Assembly: GCF_004348265.1 (NCBI RefSeq)
Contig: NZ_SMNT01000054.1
Span: forward strand, 1-37,710
Length of the DNA: 37,710 bases
Origin: Methylobacterium segetis
GTDB taxonomy: Bacteria > Pseudomonadota > Alphaproteobacteria > Rhizobiales > Beijerinckiaceae
Direction: 5' to 3'
In this document: positions 8,295 through 18,637 of the stretch, one piece after another
Position numbering within the stretch: position 1 is the first letter of the stretch
Layout of the letters: every line of letters begins with the position of its first letter
Position numbers and translations under genes: made by a program
The notes under the pieces: model-generated
What the model saw: only the letters and a program-made list of their open reading frames with translations
Told to the model about the DNA's origin: nothing
Databases searched by the model: none

Positions 8295-8343
8295 ACGGAG
8301 CCGGGGAGACGGAGCGCGATCGGGTCGGGTGCCGCGGGGCGGC

Positions 8344-8853
8344 TCAGGCGTCGAGCGGGCCGCCGGCCTGCTGGGCCTGCGCCTCCAGAGCCTTCTGGCG
8401 GTAGAGGCCGACGAAATCGATCGGATCGATGTAGAGGGGCGGGAAGCCGCCGTTGCGCACGGCCTCGGCGACGATCTGCCGCGCGAAGGGGAAGAGCAGG
8501 CGCGGGCACTCGATCATCACCGCCGGATGCAGCTGGTCCTGCGGGATGTTGCGCATGCGGAAGATGCCGGCGTACTTCAGGTCGAAGGCGAACAGCACCT
8601 CGTTGTTGATCTTCGCGTCGCCCTCCAGCGTCAGCTCGACCTCGAAATCGGCCTCGGCGATCTGCTGGGCGTTGACGTTGACCTGGATGTTGATCTGCGG
8701 GCCCTGGCCTTCCTGGGGCTGGAGCGAGCGCGGCGCGTTCGGGTTCTCGAACGAGAGGTCCTTGGCGTACTGGGCCAGCGCGTTGATCGCGGGCGCGTTC
8801 TCGGCCTGCGCCGTGGCGCCACCGTTGCCGTTCGGTGCCGGAGAGTCGGCCAT
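8344..8853 (-). CDS. secB: Protein-export chaperone SecB
   Basis: A 169-residue tetrameric cytosolic chaperone that keeps preproteins unfolded and hands them to Sec[13 protein letters not shown] (about residues 28-39) is the diagnostic start of the SecB fold, followed by [11 protein letters not shown], the [11 protein letters not shown] strand and the [16 protein letters not shown] helix, then [13 protein letters not shown]. Ribosome site GAGGAGG lies about ten bases before the ATG at 8853. The Ala/Asn/Gly-rich N-terminal 25 residues and the GGPLDA tail are variable. A Tim44-domain gene is divergent across a 489-base gap, a neighbourhood common in Rhizobiales. Confidence 0.95.
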   Translation of the reverse strand: MADSPAPNGNGGATAQAENAPAINALAQYAKDLSFENPNAPRSLQPQEGQGPQINIQVNVNAQQIAEADFEVELTLEGDAKINNEVLFAFDLKYAGIFRMRNIPQDQLHPAVMIECPRLLFPFARQIVAEAVRNGGFPPLYIDPIDFVGLYRQKALEAQAQQAGGPLDA

Positions 8854-9342
8854 GGCGTGTCATCCTCCTCGAAAGTCGTCTCTGGGACGCCCGCGATCCC
8901 GGGGCCGTCGCGCACGGGTGGCGGGAGGTGCCGCGTGCCCGGACGCCCCGATCCGCGAACCCGGCGCGGCAGCGCGCTAACACGGCCGCCCCGCTGGAAC
9001 AAGCAAGCCGGTCGGCCTCAGACGGGGGGCGGGGGACGGGAACCGTACGGCCGCGCCGCCGGGGCGCCGGCCCTTCCCGCGAGGCGGCTCAGATCGCTGG
9101 CGCGGCTGCCTGGAACCCTCCGCGACGGCGCCCCATATGCCCTCCATCGCGGGTCGTGCCGTCGACGTTCGGCTCGATCCTTGCGCGGGGGTCCGTTAAG
9201 AGCCTCTCGCGAAACTCCCGGATCCGCCGTTGCGGGCCGGGGGCTTCCGTGAAACGGGGGGTCTCTGCGGGGTGCTCTCGGAGCCCGACATGAAGCAATC
9301 CCTCGACAGGCCGCCTCACCGCCGCCTTGCTCCGGGTGCCTC
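8854..9342. other. secB/Tim44-gene divergent intergenic region
   Basis: 489 bases with no convincing gene. It should hold the divergent promoters of secB and the Tim44-domain gene. The short open frames in it have Arg/Pro/Ser-rich shadow composition. I see no strong -35/-10 pair, palindrome or terminator. The word TGGAACCCTCCGC near 9111 recurs at 37370-37382 upstream of the right-edge gene, but here no CGTT follows at promoter spacing. Confidence 0.6.
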
Positions 9343-10143
9343 ATGGCAGGCATGGGGAACAACGCGGCGGACCCGGCGGAGCCTCTGGCAGGCGGCGCGG
9401 CCACCATCGGATCGGTGATGCAGGATACCTTCGACCTTACGACCCTGATCTTCCTGGCTCTGGCCGTCTTCGTGATCTGGCGCCTGCGCTCGGTCCTCGG
9501 CCAGAAGACGGGCACGGAGCGCTCGCCCTTCAAGCCGCTCGACCGCAGCCGCACCGAGCCGCCGGCCGGGCGCCAGGAGGGCGACAACGTCGTGCGCCTG
9601 CCCGGCGCCGACCGGGCGCAGGCCGCCGACCGCGGCCAGGCCGCCGTCGCCGAGGCGCGGGACTGGCGCGGCATCGCCGAGCCCGGCTCCGCCGTCGCCC
9701 GCGGCCTGGAGCAGGTGGTGCAGATCGAGCCGGCCTTCGACCCGCGCGCCTTCGTCGACGGCGCCAAGTCCGCCTACGAGACGATCGTGATCGCCTTCGC
9801 CAAGGGCGACCGCAAGACGCTGCGGACCCTCCTCTCCCGGGAGGTCGGCGAGGGGTTCGAGCGGGCGATCGGCGAGCGCGAGCGCGAGCGCCAGACGGTC
9901 GAGACCACCTTCGTCTCGATCGACAAGGCCGAGATCGTCGCCGTCGACGTGCGCAACCGCGTCGCCCAGATCACCGTGCGCTTCCTCTCCAACCTGATCA
10001 CGGCGACCCGGAACGCCGAAGGGGCCGTCGTCGACGGCAGCGCCGAGACCGTGGTCGAGGTGCCCGATGTCTGGACCTTCGCCCGCACCCTCGGCAGCCG
10101 CGACCCGAACTGGCAGCTCGTCGCCACCGAGGCCGGCACCTGA
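9343..10143 (+). CDS. Tim44-like domain inner-membrane protein
   Basis: A 266-residue protein with one N-terminal membrane helix (LTTLIFLALAVFVIW), a charged linker and a C-terminal Tim44-like domain (from about DPRAFVDGAKSAYETIVIAFAKGD to WTFARTLGSRDPNWQLVATE). Alphaproteobacterial members of this family are relatives of the mitochondrial import motor subunit Tim44; their role at the inner membrane is little defined. The ATGs at 9343, 9352 and 9418 are all possible: 9418 would place the helix at the extreme N-terminus as in most homologues, but none has a strong ribosome site. The mltA-like gene follows after 13 bases. Confidence 0.87.
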   Translation: MAGMGNNAADPAEPLAGGAATIGSVMQDTFDLTTLIFLALAVFVIWRLRSVLGQKTGTERSPFKPLDRSRTEPPAGRQEGDNVVRLPGADRAQAADRGQAAVAEARDWRGIAEPGSAVARGLEQVVQIEPAFDPRAFVDGAKSAYETIVIAFAKGDRKTLRTLLSREVGEGFERAIGERERERQTVETTFVSIDKAEIVAVDVRNRVAQITVRFLSNLITATRNAEGAVVDGSAETVVEVPDVWTFARTLGSRDPNWQLVATEAGT

Positions 10144-10156
10144 CCCTGCTGATGCC

Positions 10157-11362
10157 GTGCGCGCCCGACCGGTAGGACATCGCGCGGCCCGAGCGGCCGC
10201 GCTCGCCACCTCGCTCCTGATGCTCGCCCTGCCCGGCCCGGCCCTCCACGCGGCCGGGCCGTTGCGCGTCGGCGAGGCCGTGCTGGAGCCCGTCCTGCCC
10301 GCGAGCCTGCCCGGCTTCCCCGGCACCGATGCGGCGGCCGCCCTCGACGCCTTCCGCCGGACCTGCGCCGGGGCGCCGCCGCCGCAACTGCCCACGGTGG
10401 CGGGGCCCCTCGAGGATCTCGCCTCCGCCTGCCGGGCGGCCGAGGGCGTGTCCGCGGAGGGGGCCGGCGCCTTCTTCGCGGCCCGCTTCGACGCCTACCG
10501 GGTGGTGCGGCCGGCCGACGGGGCGAACCCGGAGCGGCGCCTCGGCTTCCTCACCGGCTATTTCGAGCCGGAGCTCGCGGGCTCGCTCACGCGGGACGCG
10601 GACCACACGGCCCCGGTCCTCGCCCGGCCCGACGACCTCGTCACCTTCGAACCCGGCGAGACCCGGCCCGGCCTCGACCCGGCGCTGCGCGCCGCCCGCG
10701 CCGTCGGGGATCGCCTCGAGCCCTATCCGGACCGGGCCGCGATCGAGGACGGGGCCTTGGCCGAGCGGGGCAGGCCCCTCCTCTACCTGCGCGACGCGGT
10801 CGACCTGTTCGTGCTGCAGGTGCAGGGCTCGGGCCGGGTGCGCCTGCCCGACGGGCGCTCGGTGCGGGTGCTCTACGACGGGCGCAACGGCCGCCCCTAC
10901 ACCTCGGTCGGCAAGCTGATCGTGGCGGAGGGGCACCTGCCGCTGGAGGGCCTGACGCTCGCCCGCTGGACGGCGTGGCTGCGGGACAACCCGGCGGAGG
11001 GCCGCCGCCTGATGCGGAAGAACGCCTCCTACATCTTCTTCCGCCTCGCGGAGGTGAAGGATCCCGCCCTCGGGCCGCCCGGGGCCGCCGGCGCGCCGCT
11101 CGCGCCCGGCCGCAGCCTCGCGGTCGATGCCAACCTCTGGCGCTACGGCCTGCCCTTCTGGCTGGAAGGCCGGCTGCCGGGCGGCGGGGCCGAGGCCGGC
11201 CGGCTCGTCGTCGCGGCCGATACGGGCTCGGCCATCGTCGGGCCGGCGCGGGGCGACCTCTATCTCGGCACCGGCGGCGCGGCGGGCGTGGCGGCCGGGA
11301 ACCTGCGCGACGCGGTCGGCTTCGTGGTGCTGCTGCCGAAGCCCGCGGCCGGGGGGCGCTGA
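10157..11362 (+). CDS. mltA: MltA-family membrane-bound lytic murein transglycosylase
   Basis: Cleaves peptidoglycan glycan strands to 1,6-anhydro-muropeptides. The MltA domain shows LGFLTGYFEPELAGS and LFVLQVQGSGRVRLPDG; the C-terminal 3D domain shows DANLWRYGLPFWLE and the AADTGSAIVGPARGDLY motif carrying the catalytic Asp. The GTG at 10157 is chosen because it gives a normal signal peptide (Arg-rich start, LATSLLMLALPG core, ALHA cleavage); an upstream in-frame start would overlap the previous gene by 77 bases and add Pro/Ala-rich sequence. No lipobox Cys is seen, so the protein is probably soluble periplasmic rather than a lipoprotein. The order Tim44-mltA-Smr is common in Rhizobiales. 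Confidence 0.9.
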   Translation: MRARPVGHRAARAAALATSLLMLALPGPALHAAGPLRVGEAVLEPVLPASLPGFPGTDAAAALDAFRRTCAGAPPPQLPTVAGPLEDLASACRAAEGVSAEGAGAFFAARFDAYRVVRPADGANPERRLGFLTGYFEPELAGSLTRDADHTAPVLARPDDLVTFEPGETRPGLDPALRAARAVGDRLEPYPDRAAIEDGALAERGRPLLYLRDAVDLFVLQVQGSGRVRLPDGRSVRVLYDGRNGRPYTSVGKLIVAEGHLPLEGLTLARWTAWLRDNPAEGRRLMRKNASYIFFRLAEVKDPALGPPGAAGAPLAPGRSLAVDANLWRYGLPFWLEGRLPGGGAEAGRLVVAADTGSAIVGPARGDLYLGTGGAAGVAAGNLRDAVGFVVLLPKPAAGGR

Positions 11363-11377
11363 GATGCGGGCGCCCGC

Positions 11378-12022
11378 ATGAGACCGCCCCGGCGAACCCG
11401 CGCGCTCACCGAGGCGGAGAGCCGCCTCTGGAACGAGATCGCCCGGCTCGTGACCCCCTTGCGCGGCCGGGCGCGGTCGAAGCCTCCCGAGCCGGAGGCC
11501 GCGCCCGCCGCGCCGCGCGCGGCCAAAGCCGCGGCCAACCCGACGCTGAAGGCGACGCTGAAGCCCGCCTCGAAGACCGCAGCCAAGCCGGGAGCCGAGC
11601 CCGTAACCAAGGCTCAGGCCCGGATCGCCGCGCCCACGATGCCGCCCTATCAGGCGCCCGTGCCGCCGCCGGCTCCCCCGCCGAGCGGCCTGGAGCGGCG
11701 CGCCCGCCTCGGCCTCAAGCGCGGCACGCTGCCCGTCGAGGCACGGATCGACCTGCACGGGCTCTACCAGGCCGAGGCGCACGCTGCCCTCGTCGGCTTC
11801 CTGATGCGCTGCCGGGCGGCCGGGCACGCCCACGTCCTCGTCGTGACGGGCAAGGGCGGTCCCACGTTCGACGACGCCTTCTCCGAGCGCGGCGTGCTGC
11901 GCCGGAGCGTGCCCCACTGGCTGCGCGGCTCGGAGCTGCGCGGCATCGTCCTCGGCTTCGAGGAGGCCTCGCGCCACCATGGCGGGGCCGGCGCCCTCTA
12001 CGTCCGGTTGCGCCGCCGCTGA
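11378..12022 (+). CDS. Smr (small MutS-related) domain protein
   Basis: A 214-residue protein. The N-terminal ~30 residues (RALTEAESRLWNEIARLVTPLRGR) match the start of alphaproteobacterial Smr proteins. An Ala/Lys/Pro-rich low-complexity linker follows (about 35-105), then the Smr domain with RIDLHGLYQAEAHAAL (DLHG motif) and VVTGKG, ending GALYVRLRR. Smr domains nick or bind DNA/RNA; the role of this stand-alone form is not settled. It starts 15 bases after mltA. A small hairpin (CGCCGC/GCGGCG, 12014-12028) straddles its stop codon. Confidence 0.88.
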   Translation: MRPPRRTRALTEAESRLWNEIARLVTPLRGRARSKPPEPEAAPAAPRAAKAAANPTLKATLKPASKTAAKPGAEPVTKAQARIAAPTMPPYQAPVPPPAPPPSGLERRARLGLKRGTLPVEARIDLHGLYQAEAHAALVGFLMRCRAAGHAHVLVVTGKGGPTFDDAFSERGVLRRSVPHWLRGSELRGIVLGFEEASRHHGGAGALYVRLRRR

Positions 12023-12087
12023 GCGGCGCTCCGCGCCCCGGGGGCCGGCCCCACCGTCTGGTCCGGGACAGCGGCGCCGTACGGGAC

Positions 12088-12116
12088 TTGAGCCGGGACC
12101 GGAAACGCGGTATGGA
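12088..12116 (+). promoter_or_regulatory. Putative rho promoter
   Basis: TTGAGC (12088-12093), 17 bases, TATGGA (12111-12116). If used, the rho transcript has an untranslated leader of roughly 170 bases. A long leader recalls the attenuated, autoregulated rho leader of enterobacteria, but no matching element is demonstrated here. Confidence 0.35.
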
Positions 12117-12291
12117 CAGGTGCCCTCCTATAAGCGCCGTACCGCATCCATGAGCCGTGAGGGCTCAGCCAAGTCGATGCCCGGGGCCACCAGAACCTGC
12201 GTGACCTGACTTGTTGGCGCCCCCGCGGCGCCCGGCGCGAAGCACCATTCCCGTCCCGTCACCGTCCCCCTTTGCCGGTTTTACAGTCCAC

Positions 12292-13635
12292 ATGACGCAA
12301 ACCCCCGATGTCCTCGCCACCGCGGACCTGCCGACCGAGGGCAGCATCATTGCTGCCGAACTCGACGGCATGCGCGAGATCAAGCTGCAGGATCTGAAGT
12401 CGAAAACGCCGACCGACCTGATCGCCTTCGCCGAGGAGGTCGAGGTCGAGAACGCCTCGACCATGCGCAAGCAGGAGTTGATGTTCGCCATCCTGAAGCA
12501 GCTCGCTGCCAAGGAGGTCGAGATCATCGGCTCCGGCACCGTAGAGGTGCTGCAGGACGGCTTCGGCTTCCTGCGCTCGAACGACTCGAACTACCTGCCG
12601 GGTCCGGACGACATCTACATCTCGCCGACCCAGATCCGCCGCTTCGGCCTGCGCACCGGCGACACCGTCGAAGGCCCGATCCGGGGCCCCAAGGACGGCG
12701 AGCGCTACTTCGCCCTCCTGAAGGTGAACACGATCAACTTCGAGAACCCGGAGAAGATCAAGCACAAGGTCCATTTCGACAACCTGACGCCGCTCTTCCC
12801 CACGAAGCGGTTCAAGCTCGAACTGGACAACCCGACCCGGAAGGACTTCTCGCCGCGCATCATCGACATCGTCGCGCCGATCGGCAAAGGCCAGCGCGCG
12901 CTCATCGTGGCGCCGCCCCGCACGGGCAAGACCGTGCTGATGCAGAACATCGCGCAGTCGATCACCCTCAACCACCCCGAGTGCTACCTCATCGTGCTGC
13001 TCATCGACGAGCGCCCCGAGGAGGTGACGGACATGCAGCGCTCCGTGAAGGGCGAGGTCATCGCCTCGACCTTCGACGAGCCGGCGACCCGCCACGTGCA
13101 GGTGGCCGAGATGGTGATCGAGAAGGCCAAGCGTCTCGTGGAGCACGGGCGCGACGTCGTCATCCTGCTCGACTCGATCACGCGCCTCGGGCGCGCCTAC
13201 AACACGGTGGTGCCCTCCTCCGGCAAGGTGCTGACGGGCGGCGTCGACGCCAACGCCCTGCAGCGCCCGAAGCGCTTCTTCGGCGCGGCCCGCAACATCG
13301 AGGAGGGCGGCTCGCTCACCATCATCGCGACCGCGCTGATCGACACCGGCTCGCGCATGGACGAGGTGATCTTCGAGGAGTTCAAGGGCACGGGCAATTC
13401 CGAGATCATCCTGGACCGCAAGGTCTCCGACAAGCGGATCTTCCCGGCCATCGACATCACCCGCTCCGGTACCCGCAAGGAGGAGCTCCTGGTGCCGCCG
13501 GACGCGCTCAAGAAGACCTACGTGCTGCGCCGCATCCTCAACCCGATGGGCGTCACCGACGCGATCGAGTTCCTGCTCGACAAGCTGCGCCAGACGAAGA
13601 GCAACGGCGACTTCTTCGACTCCATGAACACCTGA
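12292..13635 (+). CDS. rho: Transcription termination factor Rho
   Basis: Hexameric RNA-dependent ATPase helicase that ends transcription. Order: Rho-N helical domain ([16 protein letters not shown]), cold-shock-like RNA-binding domain ([25 protein letters not shown]), then the RecA-like ATPase with Walker A APPRTGKT (about 207-214), [10 protein letters not shown] and Walker [14 protein letters not shown] (about 293-305). The ATG at 12292 gives 447 residues. The internal ATG at 12370 gives 421, matching typical alphaproteobacterial Rho starting MREIKLQ; neither has a strong ribosome site. The extra 26 residues ([16 protein letters not shown]...) may be real or leader. mnmE follows by 52 bases. 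Confidence 0.96.
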   Translation: MTQTPDVLATADLPTEGSIIAAELDGMREIKLQDLKSKTPTDLIAFAEEVEVENASTMRKQELMFAILKQLAAKEVEIIGSGTVEVLQDGFGFLRSNDSNYLPGPDDIYISPTQIRRFGLRTGDTVEGPIRGPKDGERYFALLKVNTINFENPEKIKHKVHFDNLTPLFPTKRFKLELDNPTRKDFSPRIIDIVAPIGKGQRALIVAPPRTGKTVLMQNIAQSITLNHPECYLIVLLIDERPEEVTDMQRSVKGEVIASTFDEPATRHVQVAEMVIEKAKRLVEHGRDVVILLDSITRLGRAYNTVVPSSGKVLTGGVDANALQRPKRFFGAARNIEEGGSLTIIATALIDTGSRMDEVIFEEFKGTGNSEIILDRKVSDKRIFPAIDITRSGTRKEELLVPPDALKKTYVLRRILNPMGVTDAIEFLLDKLRQTKSNGDFFDSMNT

Positions 13636-13640
13636 GCCGC

Positions 13641-13670
13641 GAGGGGCCGCGCCCGCGCGCGGCCCCCCTC
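13641..13670 (+). terminator. GC-rich hairpin between rho and mnmE
   Basis: GAGGGG-CCGCG pairs with CGCGG-CCCCCCTC around a six-base loop, with a small bulge. No T-run follows, so it may be a weak terminator or attenuator, or reduce read-through into mnmE. Confidence 0.4.
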
Positions 13671-13687
13671 GCCGGACGCGCGCCCGC

Positions 13688-14989
13688 ATGGCGAGCCCCT
13701 CCACCCTCTTCGCCCCCGCGAGCGGCTTCGGCCGCGCGGCGATCGCCGTCATCCGGCTGACCGGCCCGGTCTGCGAGCCGCTTCTCGCCGCGCTCGCGGG
13801 TGCCTGCCCGCCGCCGCGCCGCCTCAGCCTCAGGACCCTGCGCGACCCGCAGACGGGCGAGGTCCTCGACCGCGCCCTCGTCGCGTGGCTGCCCGGCCCG
13901 GCGACCTATACCGGCGAGGACATGGCGGAACTCCATCTCCACGGCGGTCTTGCCGTGCGCGCGGGCGTGATCCGGGCGCTCTGCGCCTTCCCCGGCTGCC
14001 GGGCCGCCGAGCCCGGTGCCTTCACCCGCCGCGCCGTCTTCAACGGGCGCCTCGGCCTCACCGAGGCCGAGGGCATCGGCGACCTGATCGACGCGGAGAC
14101 CGAGGCGCAGCGGCGTCAGGCGCTCCGCCAGCTCGACGGGGCGCTCGGCCGCCAGGTCGCCGCGTGGCGGGCCCGCGCGATCGCGTGCCTCGCGGGCGCC
14201 GAGGCGGCGCTCGACTTCTCCGACGAGGGCGACGTCGACGAGGCGGGCCTCGACGCTGCCCTGATCGGCAAGGCGGCCGACCTGCGCGACGAGATCTCCG
14301 CCGCCCTGCGCGACGATCGCCGCGGCGAGCGGCTGCGCGAGGGCTTCCACGTGGTTCTCGCCGGGCCGCCGAATGCGGGGAAATCCACCCTCCTCAACGC
14401 GCTCAGCCGCCGCGAGGCGGCGATCGTCTCCGACGTGCCGGGTACCACTCGCGATGCGATCGAGGTCCGCTGCGATCTCGGCGGCCTGCCCGTGATCCTC
14501 GTCGATACGGCGGGCCTGCGCGAGACGGAGGATTGCGTCGAGGCCGAGGGCATCCGGCGCACGCGAGCGCGCATGGCGAGCGCCGACCTCGTGCTGCACC
14601 TCTCGGCCGCGGACGCGCCCGCGTCGGCGGATCCCGGGCCGCCCGGGCTCGCCGTGACCACCAAGGCGGATCTGGCGGAGCCGGGCGGCCCCGGCCTGTC
14701 CGTCTCGGCGCTGACGGGGCAGGGCCTCGACCGCCTGCTCGACGCGATCGAGGCGGCAGCGCGCGGTGCGCTCGGCGGCGGCGACGCCCTCATCACCCGC
14801 GAGCGGCACCGTGCGGCGCTCGCGCGCTGCGTCGAGAGCCTCGACCGGGTGGTGGCCGGTGCTCCCCTGCCGGAACTCGTGGCGGAGGATCTGCGCCTCG
14901 CGGTGCGCGCCCTCGGCGAGGTCGGCGGCCATGTCGGCGTCGAGGAGATGCTCGACCGGCTGTTCTCCGGCTTCTGCATCGGCAAGTAA
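13688..14989 (+). CDS. mnmE: tRNA modification GTPase MnmE
   Basis: With MnmG, installs the carboxymethylaminomethyl-type group on U34 of certain tRNAs. The N-terminal folate-binding domain (LFAPASGFGRAAIAVIRLTGP; YTGEDMAELHLHGG) is followed by a helical domain with an inserted G domain: G1 AGPPNAGKST (about 226-236), VPGTTRD, G3 DTAG (about 271-275), TKAD. It ends with the invariant FCIGK, whose Cys is required for modification. At 433 residues it is slightly short but complete. mnmG follows after 253 bases that contain a palindromic element. Confidence 0.96.
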   Translation: MASPSTLFAPASGFGRAAIAVIRLTGPVCEPLLAALAGACPPPRRLSLRTLRDPQTGEVLDRALVAWLPGPATYTGEDMAELHLHGGLAVRAGVIRALCAFPGCRAAEPGAFTRRAVFNGRLGLTEAEGIGDLIDAETEAQRRQALRQLDGALGRQVAAWRARAIACLAGAEAALDFSDEGDVDEAGLDAALIGKAADLRDEISAALRDDRRGERLREGFHVVLAGPPNAGKSTLLNALSRREAAIVSDVPGTTRDAIEVRCDLGGLPVILVDTAGLRETEDCVEAEGIRRTRARMASADLVLHLSAADAPASADPGPPGLAVTTKADLAEPGGPGLSVSALTGQGLDRLLDAIEAAARGALGGGDALITRERHRAALARCVESLDRVVAGAPLPELVAEDLRLAVRALGEVGGHVGVEEMLDRLFSGFCIGK

Positions 14990-15063
14990 CGAAGTCCGCC
15001 GAAAAAACAATCAAAACAATGATTTAGCGAGATACATCGCCGTCGTGCGCGCCACGGCGCGCG

Positions 15064-15180
15064 CCCCTTCCCGTTCGGGAGAGGGTTGGCGTGAGGGGTA
15101 TTACCCCTCCGGAAACCTAGGCCCCCTCACCCGGTTCGCGTCCCGCGGGCTCGACCTTTCCCGAACGGGAGAGGTGGGGG
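15064..15180. repeat. Palindromic intergenic element, copy C (inverted)
   Basis: This is the reverse complement of the layout at 6132-6250 and 8180-8294: imperfect hairpin (15064-15085), TGAGGGGT block, CCCTCACCCGGTTCGCG block, then the strong hairpin with ten-base arms around AA (15154-15175, one mismatch). It separates mnmE from mnmG, which are functionally paired, and could affect read-through. Confidence 0.85.
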
Positions 15181-15242
15181 CGCTCCGATCGATCAGGCCC
15201 GTCGCGTTGACGGAAATCCCGCGCGGCGCGTAATCACCGCCC

Positions 15243-17123
15243 ATGCGTGCATTCTCTTCCCCATCCTACGACGTCATCGTCGTCGGCGGCGGCCATGCCG
15301 GCGTCGAGGCGGCCGCGGCCTCCGCACGGTTCGGCGCCCGCACCGCCCTCGTCACCCACGATCCGGCAACGATCGGCGCCATGTCCTGCAACCCGGCGAT
15401 CGGGGGCCTCGGCAAGGGACACCTCGTCCGGGAGGTCGACGCCCTCGACGGGCTGATGGGGCGCGTGGCCGATGCGAGCGGCATCCAGTTCCGCTTGCTC
15501 AACCGGCGCAAGGGTCCCGCCGTGCGCGGCCCCCGCACGCAGGCCGACCGCAAGCTCTACGCGGCCGCGATGCAGGCGGCGGTGGCGGAGACAGGCGGTC
15601 TCGACGTGGTGGCGGGTGCCTGCGAGGATCTCGTCGTGGCGCAGGGCCGCGTGGCCGGCGTGACGCTCGCCGACGGGCGCACCCTCCCCTGCGGTGCCGT
15701 CGTGATCACCACCGGCACGTTCCTGCGCGGGCTCATCCATATCGGCGAGGTTCAGGTGCCGGCAGGCCGGGTCGGCGAGGCGCCCGCCCTCGGGCTTGCC
15801 GCCACCCTCGACCGTCTCGGCTTCGGCTTGGGCCGCCTCAAGACGGGGACGCCGCCGCGCCTCGACGGCCGTACCATCGACTGGGCGGGCCTGGAGATGC
15901 AGGAGGCCGATGCGGAGCCGGTTCCCTTCTCGACGCTGACGGAGCGCATCACCACGCCGCAGATCCGCTGCGGCATCACCCGGACGACGCTCGCCGCCCA
16001 TGACCTGATCCGCGCGAACCTTCATCGCTCGCCGATGTATTCGGGGGGCATCGCGAGCCGCGGGCCGCGCTATTGCCCCTCGATCGAGGACAAGGTGGTG
16101 CGCTTCGGCGACCGCGAGGGCCACCAGATCTTCCTGGAGCCGGAAGGGATCGACGATCCCACCGTCTACCCGAACGGCATCTCGACCGCCCTGCCGGACA
16201 GCGTGCAGCGCGATCTCATCGCCCTGATCCCCGGGCTGGAGCGCGCCGCGATCGTGCGGCCGGGCTACGCCATCGAGTACGATTACGTCGACCCGCGCGA
16301 GCTCGACGCGAGCTTGCAGACGAAACGCCTGCCCGGGCTGTTCCTCGCCGGGCAGATCAACGGCACCACCGGCTACGAGGAGGCGGCGGCGCAGGGGCTC
16401 GTCGCCGGCCTCAACGCGGCCCGCTCGGCCGGCGGGAGCGCGCCCGCGCTCTTCGACCGGGCCGAATCCTATCTCGGCGTGATGATCGACGATCTCGTCA
16501 CCCATGGGGTGAGCGAGCCCTACCGCATGTTCACCTCGCGCTCGGAATACCGGCTGTCGCTGCGCGTCGACAATGCCGACGAGCGGCTCACCCCGCGCGG
16601 TCTGGCCTATGGCTGCGTCGGCTCCCGGAGGGCCGCCCATTTCGAGGCGACGCAGGGCGAATTGCAGACCGTGCGCGCGCGGCTCGACGGGTTGAGCCTG
16701 ACGCCGGACGAGGCCCGTCGCCACGGCATCAGCCTCAATCGCGACGGCATTCGCCGTACGGCTTTCCAGCTCCTGTCCTATCCCGAGATCGACTGGGCGC
16801 GGCTCGCCGCGGTCTGGCCGGAACTCGGGCAGGTCCGGCCGCAGGACGCGGACCGGCTCCGGACGGATGCAACCTACGCCGTCTATCTCGACCGCCAGCA
16901 GGCCGACATCGCCGCCTTCCGGCGCGACGAGGCCGTGGCCCTGCCCCCTCGCCTCGATTACGCGGGCATCGCCGGGCTCTCGAACGAGATGCGCGCGAAG
17001 TTCGAGGCCGTGCGGCCCGGCACGCTCGGTCAGGCGGCGCGCATCGAGGGCGTCACCCCGGCCGCCCTCACCCTGCTCGCGGCTCATGCGCGCCGAGGCG
17101 GCCGCGACGCGGCCACGCGATGA
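15243..17123 (+). CDS. mnmG: tRNA U34 carboxymethylaminomethyl synthase subunit MnmG (GidA)
   Basis: FAD-dependent partner of MnmE. The dinucleotide-binding motif [12 protein letters not shown] (about 12-23) and the family blocks [60 protein letters not shown] and [17 protein letters not shown] are intact. The C-terminus ([17 protein letters not shown]...[16 protein letters not shown]) is the MnmE/tRNA-binding helical domain. Its length of 626 residues is normal. The stop codon overlaps the rsmG start (ATGA), so the two are translationally coupled. Confidence 0.97.
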   Translation: MRAFSSPSYDVIVVGGGHAGVEAAAASARFGARTALVTHDPATIGAMSCNPAIGGLGKGHLVREVDALDGLMGRVADASGIQFRLLNRRKGPAVRGPRTQADRKLYAAAMQAAVAETGGLDVVAGACEDLVVAQGRVAGVTLADGRTLPCGAVVITTGTFLRGLIHIGEVQVPAGRVGEAPALGLAATLDRLGFGLGRLKTGTPPRLDGRTIDWAGLEMQEADAEPVPFSTLTERITTPQIRCGITRTTLAAHDLIRANLHRSPMYSGGIASRGPRYCPSIEDKVVRFGDREGHQIFLEPEGIDDPTVYPNGISTALPDSVQRDLIALIPGLERAAIVRPGYAIEYDYVDPRELDASLQTKRLPGLFLAGQINGTTGYEEAAAQGLVAGLNAARSAGGSAPALFDRAESYLGVMIDDLVTHGVSEPYRMFTSRSEYRLSLRVDNADERLTPRGLAYGCVGSRRAAHFEATQGELQTVRARLDGLSLTPDEARRHGISLNRDGIRRTAFQLLSYPEIDWARLAAVWPELGQVRPQDADRLRTDATYAVYLDRQQADIAAFRRDEAVALPPRLDYAGIAGLSNEMRAKFEAVRPGTLGQAARIEGVTPAALTLLAAHARRGGRDAATR

Positions 17124-17748
17124 TGTCGGACCGGGATCGCGTCCTCGCGGCGGCCGGTGTTTCACGTGAAACAGCCGAGCGGCTCGATCTCTACGTGGCG
17201 CAGCTCCGGCGCTGGCAGGGCGTGAAGAACCTCGTCGGCCCGGCCACCCTCGCCGAGGTCTGGACACGGCACGTTGCCGACGCCCTGCAGCTTCTCGCCC
17301 TGGCGCCGGAGGCGAGAACCTGGCTCGATCTCGGTTCGGGCGCCGGCATTCCCGGCCTGATCCTGGCCATAGCGGGCGCCGGGCGGCCGGGATTTCGGGT
17401 CGATCTCGTGGAGAGCAACGCGCGCAAATGCGCCTTCCTGACCGAGGCGATCCGCGTGACCGGCGCCCCGGCCCGGGTTCGCAACGCCCGGATCGAGGCG
17501 GTGATCGGCGATCATCAGGGGGTCGAGATCGTCTGCGCGCGGGCGCTGGCCTCCCTCGACCAGCTCCTCGCCTGGACTGAGCCGGTGTTGAAATCGGGCA
17601 CCACCGGCCTGTTTCCGAAGGGCAGGGAGGTCGGGGCGGAATTGACCGAAGCTGCGCGGCGGTGGAGATTCGTTTACGATCTGCTGCCGAGCCAGACCGA
17701 CTCGGCGGCGCGGATCGTCCGCGTCACCGCCCTCGACCGCGTGGAGCC

Positions 17749-17752
<4 letters not shown>
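17120..17752 (+). CDS. rsmG: 16S rRNA (guanine-N7) methyltransferase RsmG (GidB)
   Basis: Methylates G527 (E. coli numbering) of 16S rRNA using S-adenosylmethionine. The SAM-binding motif [11 protein letters not shown] lies near residues 68-79; [13 protein letters not shown] and GLFPKGR are further family blocks. Its 210 residues are typical. Start ATG at 17120 overlaps the mnmG stop; a second ATG follows directly. The codons for VSRETAE (residues ~13-18) coincide with a perfect parS site, so this coding sequence also carries a centromere element. The stop overlaps the parA start (ATGA). Confidence 0.95.
17158..17173. other. parS: parS site (perfect consensus) inside rsmG
   Basis: The 16 bases TGTTTCACGTGAAACA match the widely conserved bacterial parS consensus exactly and form a full palindrome. 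It lies about 0.6 kb upstream of parA and 1.5 kb upstream of parB, where parS sites are usually found. ParB is expected to nucleate here, load CTP and spread, marking the origin region for ParA-driven segregation. Confidence 0.95.
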
Positions 17753-18591
<839 letters not shown>

Positions 18592-18637
18592 GGCGGCCCG
18601 CCTTCAGCGTATCGAACAGCGTAACGGAGTTCAGCGA

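Noticed and set aside
9111..9140. GGAAC word near 9112 as an EcfG promoter for the Tim44 gene
   Set aside because: No CGTT or GTT occurs at the required 18-19 base spacing.
12211..12291. Longer Rho starting upstream of 12292
   Set aside because: The added residues (Ala/Pro/Arg/Ser) are not Rho-like, and the conserved part begins at 12370.
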